Of a stretch of 64,000 nt of DNA, positions 44,124-52,332 are shown piece after piece. The stretch is from Taklimakanibacter albus (lineage in GTDB: Bacteria > Pseudomonadota > Alphaproteobacteria > Rhizobiales > Aestuariivirgaceae): contig NZ_JAENHL010000007.1 of NCBI RefSeq assembly GCF_016595235.1, forward strand, positions 1,462,765-1,526,764. The letters run 5' to 3'. Both the position numbers and the translations under genes were made by a program. A model generated the notes under the pieces. The model did not search any database. It was not told where the DNA came from and saw nothing but the letters and a program-made list of their open reading frames with translations. Every line of letters begins with the position of its first letter. Position 1 is the stretch's first letter.

Positions 44124-45308
44124 ATGAGTAGATTGAAAGCATTGGGATTGGCGGCCACCTTTGGCGCGCTGATCTCCGGACCAGCCTTAGCGGATGATAT
44201 CGTCGTCGGTTTCGCCACGGCGGAATCGGGCTTCATGCAGGCTTACGACAAGCCGGCGCAGGATGCCGCTCTGATCCGCATCGATGAGATCAACAAAGCC
44301 GGCGGCCTGCTCGGCCGGCAGATCAAGGTCGTCACCGCCGACACCAAGACCGACCGCGCCGAAGGCGCCAAGGCCGGCCTCGAAGTCCTCGACAAGGGCG
44401 CCGAGCTGGTGATCGTGTCCTGCGACTATGACTTCGGCGCACCGGCGGCGCTTGCAGCCGAGGCCGCCGGCAAGGTGTCGTTCTTCCTGTGCGCCGAATC
44501 GATCAAGGCCGGCATACCGGGCGTGGGTCCGCATTCCTTCTCGAGCTCGGTGCTCGCGGCGGTGCAGGGCGCCACCATGGCGGAATGGGCGTACAACAAG
44601 AAGAATGCGCGCAAGTTCTACCGTCTGCTCGACACCTGGACGGTCTACAACAAGGGCATCTGCGACGGTTTCGACTGGCAGCTGCCGCGCCTGAAGGATG
44701 CCGAGCTCGTCGGCAGCGACACTTTCAAGAACGAAGACGCCTCGATCGCCTCGCAGATCAGCCGCATCAAGGCGCTGCCGCAGGAGCCCGATGCGATCAT
44801 GCTGTGCACGATGATGCCGGGCGCCGTCTCGGCCATCAAGCAGATCCGCGCCGCCGGCATCAAGGCGCCGATCCTCAACGGCTCGGGCGTCGACGGCAGC
44901 TACTGGCTGTCGGCCGTGCCTGATCTCTCCAACTTCTTCGTGCCGGCTCAGGGCTCGATCTATGGCGATGATCCGAACCCGAAGGTCAACGAGTTCAACA
45001 AGAAGTACAAGGAAGTGACCGGCGGCGATCCGTCGAGCCAGTATGTCTATCCGGGTTATGTGCTCATCGATGTGTGGTCGAAGGCGGTGGAGCGGGCGAA
45101 GTCGCTCGATGCCGATGCCGTGGTGGCCGAGCTCGAGAAGATGAAGGACGAGCCGACTTTGTTCGGGCCGCGCACCTTCACCAGCGAGATCCATCATCAG
45201 AACAAGGGCCGCTATCTCATCATCGAAACGACCAACGGCAAGCCGGCGGTCGTCGATGAATGGACGATCAGCGAAGCCATTCCGGTGGCCGATCTGCTGA
45301 AGCAGTAA
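44124..45308 (+). CDS. Periplasmic substrate-binding protein of the Liv-type importer
   Basis: A 394-residue protein with a Sec signal peptide (LGLAATFGALISGPALA, cleaved before DDIVVG) and a type I periplasmic-binding fold. Recognisable segments are EINKAGGLLGRQIKVVTADTKTD and the later YPGYVLIDVWSKAVERA. The ribosome site AAGGAGGAG is the best in the operon, fitting the high expression such receptors need. The family includes receptors for amides, urea and amino acids. Next to HyuAB, a cyclic amide or ureide ligand is a reasonable guess. It closes the operon and is followed by an intrinsic terminator. Confidence 0.92.
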   Translation: MSRLKALGLAATFGALISGPALADDIVVGFATAESGFMQAYDKPAQDAALIRIDEINKAGGLLGRQIKVVTADTKTDRAEGAKAGLEVLDKGAELVIVSCDYDFGAPAALAAEAAGKVSFFLCAESIKAGIPGVGPHSFSSSVLAAVQGATMAEWAYNKKNARKFYRLLDTWTVYNKGICDGFDWQLPRLKDAELVGSDTFKNEDASIASQISRIKALPQEPDAIMLCTMMPGAVSAIKQIRAAGIKAPILNGSGVDGSYWLSAVPDLSNFFVPAQGSIYGDDPNPKVNEFNKKYKEVTGGDPSSQYVYPGYVLIDVWSKAVERAKSLDADAVVAELEKMKDEPTLFGPRTFTSEIHHQNKGRYLIIETTNGKPAVVDEWTISEAIPVADLLKQ

Positions 45309-45329
45309 CGATCCGACGCGATCGATGAC

Positions 45330-45359
45330 GGCCGGGGCCGAAAGGTCCCGGCCTTTTTT
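45330..45359 (+). terminator. Rho-independent terminator of the hyuBA-liv operon
   Basis: A 10-bp stem GGCCGGGGCC / GGTCCCGGCC (one G-T pair) with a GAAA tetraloop at 45340-45343 is followed by six Ts at 45354-45359. It lies 21 bases after the stop codon of the binding-protein gene and is the clearest intrinsic terminator in the window. Confidence 0.93.
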
Positions 45360-45377
45360 GTGAACCGCCCCCTAACC

Positions 45378-45418
45378 CTCACCCTGAGGTGCGAGCGTGA
45401 GCCGAGCCTCGAAGGGTG
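45378..45418. repeat. Intergenic repeat of the CCCTGAGG...CCTCGAAGGGTG type
   Basis: The ends CACCCTGAGGT and GCCTCGAAGGGTG are near reverse complements around a GCGAGCGTGAGC centre. It sits between the operon terminator and the next ABC importer. The rest of the gap to 45583 shows an unpaired CGCCTTCGGCG hairpin but no gene. Confidence 0.6.
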
Positions 45419-45583
45419 TGTCGCAGCGCATGCGCTCTATCTTACGGACGCTTCCAGGCCCGCCTTCGGCGGGCACCACAGCGTGAGGAATGTTCAGAAC
45501 GGTTTCACGGAACACGGGAACCTTTTCGCCTTCGCCGCGTTCACCCATGGGACGTGCCGCCTCGACAGCGGAGCGAAGACGCC

Positions 45584-46861
45584 ATGTTTAGAAGCCTTGG
45601 CCTGATCGCGGTAACCGCCGCGCTCCTTTCGGCAAGCGCCACCCCCACCCAGTCGCAAGTCACCGTCTCGATCTCCTGCAGCTCACTCGGCATCGAGCTA
45701 GAGTTGTGCCAGGAAGGGGCCGATGCCTGGGCGAAGCAGACCGGCAACAAGGTCAAGCTCGTGGCGACGCCGCCTGACGCCAATGAACGCCTGGCACTTT
45801 ACCAGCAGCTCCTCGCCGCCGGCTCCGCCGATATCGACGTGTTCCAGATCGACGTCATCTGGCCAGGCACACTTGCCAATCATTTCGTCGATCTCAAATC
45901 GTTGATCCCGGCCGAAGACCTCAAGGATCATTTCGAAACCCTGACGACGAACGATACGGTCGAGGGCAAGCTCGTTGCTGTGCCGTTCTTCGTCGATGCC
46001 GGACTTCTCTATTACCGCCAGGACCTTCTCGACAAATACGGCAAGAAGCCGCCCAAGGATTGGGCCGAGCTCACCGAGACGGCGAAGGCCATTCTCGCCG
46101 GCGAGCGCGCCGGCAATGCGCAACTACAAGGCTTCGTCTGGCAGGGCCGCGCCTATGAAGGCCTCACCTGCAACAGCCTCGAATGGGTGGCGAGTTTCGG
46201 CGGCGGCACCCTCATCGAGACCGACGGCAAGATCTCCATCAATAATGCGCAAGCCGCCTCAGCCCTCACCCTCGCCAAAAGCTGGATCGGGACGATCTCG
46301 CCGGAAGGTGTGCTGAACTATGCTGAGGAGGATTCACGCGGCGTCTTCCAGTCTGGCAATGCTGTCTTCATGCGCAACTGGCCCTATGCCTGGTCACTCG
46401 CCAATGCGCCCGACAGCCCGGTGAAGGGCAAGGTCGGCATCGCCCTTCTGCCGCAAGGAACCGGCCAAGGTGCGCGCCACGCGGCAGCGCTCGGCGGCCA
46501 GCATCTCGCCGTCTCCAAATATTCGGCGCACCCGAAAGAGGCGGCCGATCTGGTGCGTTATCTGACCAGCGCCGAAGAGCAGAAGCGCCGCGCCATCAAG
46601 GGTTCCTTCAACCCGACACGCAAGAGCCTCTATGGCGACGCGGAACTGCTCAAGGCACTGCCCTTCCTCAAGGACTTCGAAGCGGTGCTCGAGAACTCGG
46701 TGGCGCGGCCATCGACCGTGACCGGCGCCAAATACAGCCGCGTGGCGAGCGAATACATCCGCGCCGTGCACAATACGCTGTCCGGCAAAGGCACGGCGGA
46801 AGAGAATCTGGCTGCGCTCGAAAAGCAGCTCGACCGGCTGAGTCGCGGCGGGAAATGGTAG
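45584..46861 (+). CDS. ABC importer substrate-binding protein, carbohydrate type (ThuE/MalE-like)
   Basis: A 425-residue protein with a Sec signal peptide (LGLIAVTAALLSASATPTQSQ). It belongs to solute-binding protein family 1: DVFQIDVIWPGTLANHF, VPFFVDAGLLYYRQDLL, QGFVWQGRAYEGLTCNSLEW, RNWPYAW and AALGGQHLAVSKYSAHP. These segments resemble trehalose/maltose receptors such as ThuE. ATG 45584 places the signal peptide at once; the frame runs further upstream but that part is repeat sequence. Its two permeases follow after a 247-bp gap with a repeat pair. The ligand is probably a disaccharide or similar glycoside, by family only. Confidence 0.88.
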   Translation: MFRSLGLIAVTAALLSASATPTQSQVTVSISCSSLGIELELCQEGADAWAKQTGNKVKLVATPPDANERLALYQQLLAAGSADIDVFQIDVIWPGTLANHFVDLKSLIPAEDLKDHFETLTTNDTVEGKLVAVPFFVDAGLLYYRQDLLDKYGKKPPKDWAELTETAKAILAGERAGNAQLQGFVWQGRAYEGLTCNSLEWVASFGGGTLIETDGKISINNAQAASALTLAKSWIGTISPEGVLNYAEEDSRGVFQSGNAVFMRNWPYAWSLANAPDSPVKGKVGIALLPQGTGQGARHAAALGGQHLAVSKYSAHPKEAADLVRYLTSAEEQKRRAIKGSFNPTRKSLYGDAELLKALPFLKDFEAVLENSVARPSTVTGAKYSRVASEYIRAVHNTLSGKGTAEENLAALEKQLDRLSRGGKW

Positions 46862-46880
46862 AAAGGCTCATCGCAATCCG

Positions 46881-47074
46881 GTTTCCCCTTCTCCCGCCTG
46901 CGGGAGAAGGTGGCCGAAGGCCGGATGAGGGTGTTCTCTCAATTTCTTCAAAATTGCAAACGTGGGAAGTATCGAAGCTTCTTTATCTGATTCTCCTGAG
47001 GGGCTGTCGTGAACTGAACCAACACCCTCATCCGCCCTATCGGGCACCTTCTCCCGCAGGCGGGAGAAGGGGAA
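46881..47074. repeat. Inverted REP-like pair between binding protein and permease genes
   Basis: Copies 46881-46935 and 47021-47074 are the same CTCCCGC-GCGGGAG element as at 3134-3309, in mirror orientation. They occupy most of the 247-bp gap. Here too the pair separates the abundant receptor from its permeases. Confidence 0.85.
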
Positions 47075-47108
47075 ATAATGGGGACGACCTTACGCTGGCA
47101 GGTCACGA

Positions 47109-47993
47109 ATGATGGCGCGCACGCGGCTCGCTTGGGCTTATCTCGCGCCGCTGCTCATCACCTTGGCCCTGGTCGCCGCATGGCCGTTGCTGCGCACCAT
47201 CGCCTTCAGCCTAACCGACGCCAATTTGAGCGATCTCAGCCAGTGGCAATTTGTCGGCCTCGCCAATTATGCCTATCTGCTGAGCGATCCGCAGTGGTGG
47301 CGCGCCGTCGGCAATACGCTGCTCTTTACCCTTCTGTCGGTCGGGCTCGAAACCATTCTCGGTCTCGTGATCGCGCTCACCATCAACGCCCACATGCCGG
47401 GCCGCGGCCTGGTGCGCGCCGCCATCCTCATTCCGTGGGCGATACCGACCGTCGTCTCGGCCAAGATGTGGGCCTGGATGCTGCATGATCTGTATGGCGT
47501 GGTGAATGTCCTGCTGATGAACCTAGGGCTGATCGACCGGCCCTGGGCCTGGCTCGCCGACCCGACGCTTTCGATGGCGGCGGTCGTCCTGGTCGATGTG
47601 TGGAAGGCGACGCCGTTCATGGCGCTGCTCATCCTCGCGGCCCTCCAGGTCCTGCCGCTGGACATCTACGAAGCAGCGCGCGTCGACGGCATCGGTCCGG
47701 TCAAATCCTTCTTCCACATCACTCTGCCCCTGATCCGCCCGGCACTGCTGATCGCGGTCATCTTCCGCAGCCTCGACGCACTGCGCGTCTTCGATGTCAT
47801 CTATGTGCTGACCGGCAACAATGAAAACACCGCGACCATGTCGGTCTATGCCCGCCAGCAGCTCGTCGACTTCCAGGATGTCGGCTTCGGCTCGACGGCG
47901 GCGACCTGCCTGTTCGTCATCATCGCCCTCATCACGACGGCGGTCATCACGCTCGGCCGCGTCCATGTCAGCGCCAGCGGGAATGACCGATGA
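47109..47993 (+). CDS. Carbohydrate ABC importer permease, MalF/ThuF-like
   Basis: A 294-residue membrane protein with about six hydrophobic segments and the EAA loop of this family (EAARVDGIGPVKSFFHITLPLIRP) that docks on the ATPase. WAIPTVVSAKMWAWML and NENTATMSVYARQQL are typical of ThuF-type permeases. Two tandem ATGs at 47109 allow either start. It overlaps the next permease gene as ATGA. No ATP-binding gene follows, so the pair must use a shared MsmX/UgpC-like ATPase from elsewhere. Confidence 0.9.
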   Translation: MMARTRLAWAYLAPLLITLALVAAWPLLRTIAFSLTDANLSDLSQWQFVGLANYAYLLSDPQWWRAVGNTLLFTLLSVGLETILGLVIALTINAHMPGRGLVRAAILIPWAIPTVVSAKMWAWMLHDLYGVVNVLLMNLGLIDRPWAWLADPTLSMAAVVLVDVWKATPFMALLILAALQVLPLDIYEAARVDGIGPVKSFFHITLPLIRPALLIAVIFRSLDALRVFDVIYVLTGNNENTATMSVYARQQLVDFQDVGFGSTAATCLFVIIALITTAVITLGRVHVSASGNDR

Positions 47994-48823
47994 CGCCGCT
48001 CGTCCTTCTGCGCCGCTTCCTCTTTTACGCGCTCGTCGCCGCGATCCTGTTCTACACGGTGTTTCCGTTCTATTGGGCGATCGTCTCCTCGCTCAAGAGC
48101 GGCAGCGCGATCTTCCGCGTCGAATTCCTGCCCGCGGCGCCGACATTGGAAAACTATCGTGCCCTCTTCGCCGAGCAGTCCTTCGCCCGCAATATCGTCA
48201 ATTCGCTTTTCGTCGCTTCCGTTGCCACGGCGATCTCGCTTGCTCTCGGAGTGACGGCTGCCTATGCGCTCGGCCGCATCAAGTTCCGTGGCCGCGCCGC
48301 CATTCTCTTCGCGGTGCTCAGCATATCGATGTTCCCGCAGATCGCCGTCCTGTCCGGCTTGTTCGAGCTCATCCGCGCCGCCGGCCTCTACAACAGCCTG
48401 ACCGGCCTCATCTTCTCCAATCTCATCCTCACTCTGCCTTTCACCACCTGGGTCCTGACCGCGTTCCTGCGCGAGTTGCCGCGCGAGCTTGAGGATTCGG
48501 CCGTCATGGACTGCGCCTCCTCCTTCCGCATCATGACCGAGATCTTTCTGCCGCTGATGGCGCCGGCGCTGGCGGCGACCGGGCTTCTCGCCTTCATCCT
48601 GGCCTGGAATGAGTTTCTGTTCGCCTTGACCTTCACGCTCTCGAACGAAAAGCGCACCGTTCCCGTTGCCATCGCCCTCATCACCGGGGCCAGCGCCTAT
48701 GAACTCCCCTGGGGCCGCGTGATGGCGGCCTCGGTCATCGTGACCGCTCCCCTGATCGCGCTCGTCCTCCTTTTGCAGCGCCATATCGTATCGGGCCTGG
48801 TGGCGGGAGCGGTGAAGGGGTGA
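47990..48823 (+). CDS. Carbohydrate ABC importer permease, MalG/ThuG-like
   Basis: A 277-residue permease. The N-terminus has VFPFYWAIVSSLKSGSAIF, the central part LGVTAAYALGRIKFRGRAAILF and FTTWVLTAFLRELPRELEDSA (EAA loop region), and the end VIVTAPLIALVLLLQRHIVSGLVAGAVKG. It begins within the upstream permease (ATGA) and ends at TGA 48821-48823, flush against the stop of the convergent hydrolase gene. It works with the preceding permease and receptor. Confidence 0.92.
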   Translation: MTPLVLLRRFLFYALVAAILFYTVFPFYWAIVSSLKSGSAIFRVEFLPAAPTLENYRALFAEQSFARNIVNSLFVASVATAISLALGVTAAYALGRIKFRGRAAILFAVLSISMFPQIAVLSGLFELIRAAGLYNSLTGLIFSNLILTLPFTTWVLTAFLRELPRELEDSAVMDCASSFRIMTEIFLPLMAPALAATGLLAFILAWNEFLFALTFTLSNEKRTVPVAIALITGASAYELPWGRVMAASVIVTAPLIALVLLLQRHIVSGLVAGAVKG

Positions 48824-49603
48824 TCACTCATAAAACTCCGGCGCGAGCTTGAGCTTCTGCACCCTGACCGGATCATGCAGGAGAATGAGCTCGCCCGCGC
48901 GTTCCTGGGCGATCGCCTTGAGCTTGCGGATCGAGGCCAGCGCCGCGACATCGTCGCAGCTTTCGCCGGGCAGCACCTCTTCTTCGAAATTCTCCCACAG
49001 ATCGCCGGCATCGGCGGTCAGCACCTTGACGCCGCTCTTCGGCAGCGTGACGACCAGCGACTGATGTCCCGGCATATGGCCGCGCGTGAAAATACCTTCG
49101 ATGCCGGGCATCACCTCGAAATCGCCATCGACGATCCGCCATTTCATGTCGGGGAAATCGAAATCATCGTTGAACACCGCGAGATTGCCGTGATCCGAGA
49201 AGGCATAATCATGCTCGATGCGCTGAATCCAGATATTGGCATGGCGCAGATGCTTGAGATGGCCGGTGTGATCGCAATGGACATGGCTCAGAACCACATC
49301 CTTGATGTCGCCGGGCGCGACGCCAACCGACTTCAACTGGGCGAGGAAATCATGCTCGGGCAAGACGATCGGCGGGGCGAGCCAGCCGCGGCTCATGAAA
49401 TATTCCTCACGCCGGACCGGGTCGCGGATATTGTCGGCATTGACGCCGGTATCGAACAGCACATGGCCCTTGGCCGTTTCGATCAGATAGGCGCAGATCG
49501 GCTCGGCCATCACGAAGCGGCCGCCGCGGTCGCGGGTCGAGACGGTCTTGGGGATGATCTCGTAGCCCAGAAGCAAGATGGTCAGTTTTCTGGCGAGCGT
49601 CAC
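48824..49603 (-). CDS. Metallo-beta-lactamase-fold hydrolase, AttM/AiiA lactonase-like
   Basis: A 259-residue enzyme. The dinuclear zinc motif SHVHCDHTGHLKHL is intact. Further ligands are likely in FTRGHMPGHQSLVV and the aspartate of LTADAGDLWEN. The order and spacing are those of the AttM/BlcC and AiiA group that opens gamma-lactone rings, including N-acyl-homoserine lactones. GTG 49603 is used with GGGAGG about ten bases upstream; the N-terminus (TILLLGYEIIPKTVSTRDRGG) fits this family. It is monocistronic and convergent with the sugar-type permease. Acting on a sugar lactone rather than a quorum signal is equally possible. Confidence 0.85.
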   Translation of the reverse strand: MTLARKLTILLLGYEIIPKTVSTRDRGGRFVMAEPICAYLIETAKGHVLFDTGVNADNIRDPVRREEYFMSRGWLAPPIVLPEHDFLAQLKSVGVAPGDIKDVVLSHVHCDHTGHLKHLRHANIWIQRIEHDYAFSDHGNLAVFNDDFDFPDMKWRIVDGDFEVMPGIEGIFTRGHMPGHQSLVVTLPKSGVKVLTADAGDLWENFEEEVLPGESCDDVAALASIRKLKAIAQERAGELILLHDPVRVQKLKLAPEFYE

Positions 49604-49804
49604 TTTATATAGGCCTCCCTGTTCTTAACCGCCCCAGCATAGTCCGAGGCACTTTGCGGATTTTTTGTGATGGACGACGATCGATGCGGTTTTTTTGCGC
49701 TAAACCCCGAGTTTCGCGAAATTCCGCCGCGGAGCCCCTCTTAGACTTTCCCTCAAGAAGAACGAACAGCGCGGCACCCTGCCGCGATACCGGGAGAGGA
49801 AGAG

Positions 49805-50797
49805 ATGCACAAGACTCGGCGCGACGTCCTGAAGCTGGCCGCCTTCGGCACAGTGGCGGCAGCGGTCCCCTTTGGCGCGGCCAGAGCCGCTTCGGTCCGC
49901 ATCCGCGGCATCTTCGAGACGCCGATGGAAGAGCCCTTCGTCACCCAGCTCCATCTCGCCATGACCCGCCTCGCCAAGGAAGCCGATCTCGATTACAAAT
50001 ATTCGGAATCGGTGAAGGCCGCCGATTTCTCGCGCGTGCTCAGGCAATGGTGCGAGGAAGGCGTCGAGCTCATCGTCGGCGATGCCTATGGCACCGAGCA
50101 GATCTGCCGGCGCGTCGCCCGCAATTACGGCAAGACGGCTTTCACCATGGGCTCCGCCATGGGCCCGACCGAGCCCAATTTCGCGACTTTCTATGGCCAG
50201 AATTACGAGGCCGCTTATCTGGGCGGCATGCTCGCCGCCGGCCTCTCCAAATCCGGCAAGATCGGCGTCGTGGCGGGCATCGCGGTGCCGACGACCTATG
50301 GCTTGCTCAACGCCTATCGCGCCGGCGCCAAAGAGATGAAAGCCGATATACAATTGAAGGCCGCCTATATCGGCTCGATGTTCGATCCGCCCAAGGCCAA
50401 GGAAGCGACCATCGCCATGGCCGACCAGGGCGTCGATGTCGTCTTCGCCGAACGCATCGGCGTGATCGAGGCGGCGGCCGAGCGCCAGATGCTGGCCATC
50501 GGCAATATGACCGATCAGTCGGCGATCAATCCGAAGGTCGTGGTCTCGAGCGTGATCTGGGATCCCTATCCGGTGCTGAAGGAAGCGGTCGACGCGGTGA
50601 AGGGCGGCAAATTCGCCGCCACGGACTACAGCAAACTCGAAAACATCGCGCATCGCGTCAATTATCTCGCCGACTACGCGGCGCTCGCCGACAAGGTGCC
50701 GGCCGAGGTGAAGGCGGCGATCGAAGCCAAGTCGAACGACATCGCCGCCGGCAAATTCGCCGTGACCTATGAAGAGAGCGAGACGAAGACCGATTGA
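49805..50797 (+). CDS. BMP-family ABC importer substrate-binding protein
   Basis: A 330-residue binding protein of the BMP/PnrA family, receptors for nucleosides, purines and related compounds. The N-terminus KTRRDVLKLAAFGTVAAAVP is a twin-arginine signal, so it may be exported folded. Family features are VELIVGDAYGTEQ, NFATFYGQNYEAAYLGGMLA and GKIGVVAGIAVPTTYGLLNAY. A GGGAGAGG ribosome site lies a few bases upstream. The 201-bp gap before it separates it from the divergent lactonase-like gene and probably holds promoters for both. Its ATPase and two permeases follow. Confidence 0.9.
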   Translation: MHKTRRDVLKLAAFGTVAAAVPFGAARAASVRIRGIFETPMEEPFVTQLHLAMTRLAKEADLDYKYSESVKAADFSRVLRQWCEEGVELIVGDAYGTEQICRRVARNYGKTAFTMGSAMGPTEPNFATFYGQNYEAAYLGGMLAAGLSKSGKIGVVAGIAVPTTYGLLNAYRAGAKEMKADIQLKAAYIGSMFDPPKAKEATIAMADQGVDVVFAERIGVIEAAAERQMLAIGNMTDQSAINPKVVVSSVIWDPYPVLKEAVDAVKGGKFAATDYSKLENIAHRVNYLADYAALADKVPAEVKAAIEAKSNDIAAGKFAVTYEESETKTD

Positions 50798-50820
50798 CCG
50801 GCGGTCGCCGAAACGTGCCG

Positions 50821-52332
50821 ATGGCTGACGACACACCGCTTCTCACACTTACCGGCATCACCAAGCGTTTCGGCGAGGTGGTGGCGAACCGCGACGTCGA
50901 TTTCGCCTTGCGGCCGGGCGAGGTCGTCGGGCTTCTCGGCGAGAACGGCGCCGGCAAGACCACGCTGATGAACATCGCTTTCGGGCTTTACCGGCCCGAT
51001 GCCGGGACGATCGCCGTCGCCGGCCGGCCGGCCGTCATCGGCTCGACGGCGGATGCCATCGCCCTCGGCATCGGCATGGTGCATCAGCACACCCATGTGG
51101 TGGCGCGCCACAGCGTGCTCGAGAATCTGATGGCGGGCCTTGCCGGCCGCTACGGCCTTATCGACCACACGGCCGCCCTTGCCCGCCTCGCCGAAATCGC
51201 CGCAGCCTATGGCCTCGGGCTCGATCCCGACCGGCTCGTCGGCGATCTCGCGATCGGCGAGAAGCAGCGTCTCGACATCATCCGCGCTTTGTTCCGAAAA
51301 GCGCGCGTCCTCATTCTCGACGAGCCGACCTCGGTGCTGACGCCGCAGGAGACCGAAGGCCTGTTCAGCGCCATCAAGGCGCTCAAGACCGATGGTGTCG
51401 GTGTCGTCTATATCAGCCATAAGCTCAACGAGGTGCGGGCCATCACCGACCGGGTCGTGGTCATGCGGCGCGGCGCCGTGGTGGCGGACGCGGTCAATGA
51501 CGGCACGCTGACCAATGCCGGCCTCGCGGTGCTCATGTGCGGCCATGAGCCGGAGCGTATCACCCGCACACCGCATCAGACGGGTGCGGCGCGCCTCGAG
51601 CTGGCGGGTTTGCGGCTCGGCAGAGGGACACGCCCCATCGATCTCAAGGTCCAAGGTGGCGAGATCGTCGGCATTGCCGGCGTCTCCGGCAATGGCCAGG
51701 TGCGCTTCGCCGAAGCCATTGCCGGCGTGACGTCGCCGGCCGCCGGCACGATCCGGATCGACGGCAAGGCGGTGAACGCCGCATCACCGCGCCGGATGCA
51801 GGAAGCAGGTCTCGCTTACATTCCCGAAGACCGTCTTGGCGCCGGGCTCGTCGGTACCCTGCCGGTCAGCGACAACATGGTGCTGTCGCGTTTCGGCGCC
51901 TCGCCCTTCGCTCATTTCGGCTGGCTCGACCGCAAAGCCATGGCGGCTTTCGCCGAGCGGCAGATCACCGATTACGACATCAGGCCCCCCGATGCGAAGC
52001 TGCCGATCGGGCTCCTCTCCGGCGGCAACCAGCAAAAGGCGATCGTCGCGCGTGAGCTCGCTTTGAAGCCCAAGGTCCTCATCATCGCGCAGCCGACACG
52101 CGGCCTCGATGTGACCGCGATCGCTTTCGTCCATCGCGAGCTGATGCGGCTGCGCGCTGAAGGCTGCGCCATCCTGCTGATCTCTGACGATCTCGATGAA
52201 ATCTTCCAGCTCTCCGATCGCATCGCGGTCATGTATGAGAGTGCCATCGTCTGCGCCATGGCGGTGGAGCAGGCGACCGTCGCCGGCATCGGCCTTGCGA
52301 TGAATGGCGGCGCCGTGGAGGCGCCGGCATGA
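50821..52332 (+). CDS. Nucleoside-type ABC importer ATP-binding protein (two ATPase domains)
   Basis: A 503-residue protein with two fused nucleotide-binding domains, as in YufO/NupO and RbsA. The first has Walker A GENGAGKTT, signature-like LAIGEKQRLDIIRAL and Walker B VLILDEPTSVLTP. The second has a degenerate Walker A (GVSGNGQVR), signature LSGGNQQKAIVAREL and IIAQPTRGLDV. The degenerate second site is normal in this family. ATG 50821 is chosen, but the frame is open to TTG 50794 (overlapping the BMP stop) and GTG 50815, and the ribosome site is weak, so the start is uncertain. It overlaps the next gene as ATGA. Confidence 0.9.
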   Translation: MADDTPLLTLTGITKRFGEVVANRDVDFALRPGEVVGLLGENGAGKTTLMNIAFGLYRPDAGTIAVAGRPAVIGSTADAIALGIGMVHQHTHVVARHSVLENLMAGLAGRYGLIDHTAALARLAEIAAAYGLGLDPDRLVGDLAIGEKQRLDIIRALFRKARVLILDEPTSVLTPQETEGLFSAIKALKTDGVGVVYISHKLNEVRAITDRVVVMRRGAVVADAVNDGTLTNAGLAVLMCGHEPERITRTPHQTGAARLELAGLRLGRGTRPIDLKVQGGEIVGIAGVSGNGQVRFAEAIAGVTSPAAGTIRIDGKAVNAASPRRMQEAGLAYIPEDRLGAGLVGTLPVSDNMVLSRFGASPFAHFGWLDRKAMAAFAERQITDYDIRPPDAKLPIGLLSGGNQQKAIVARELALKPKVLIIAQPTRGLDVTAIAFVHRELMRLRAEGCAILLISDDLDEIFQLSDRIAVMYESAIVCAMAVEQATVAGIGLAMNGGAVEAPA

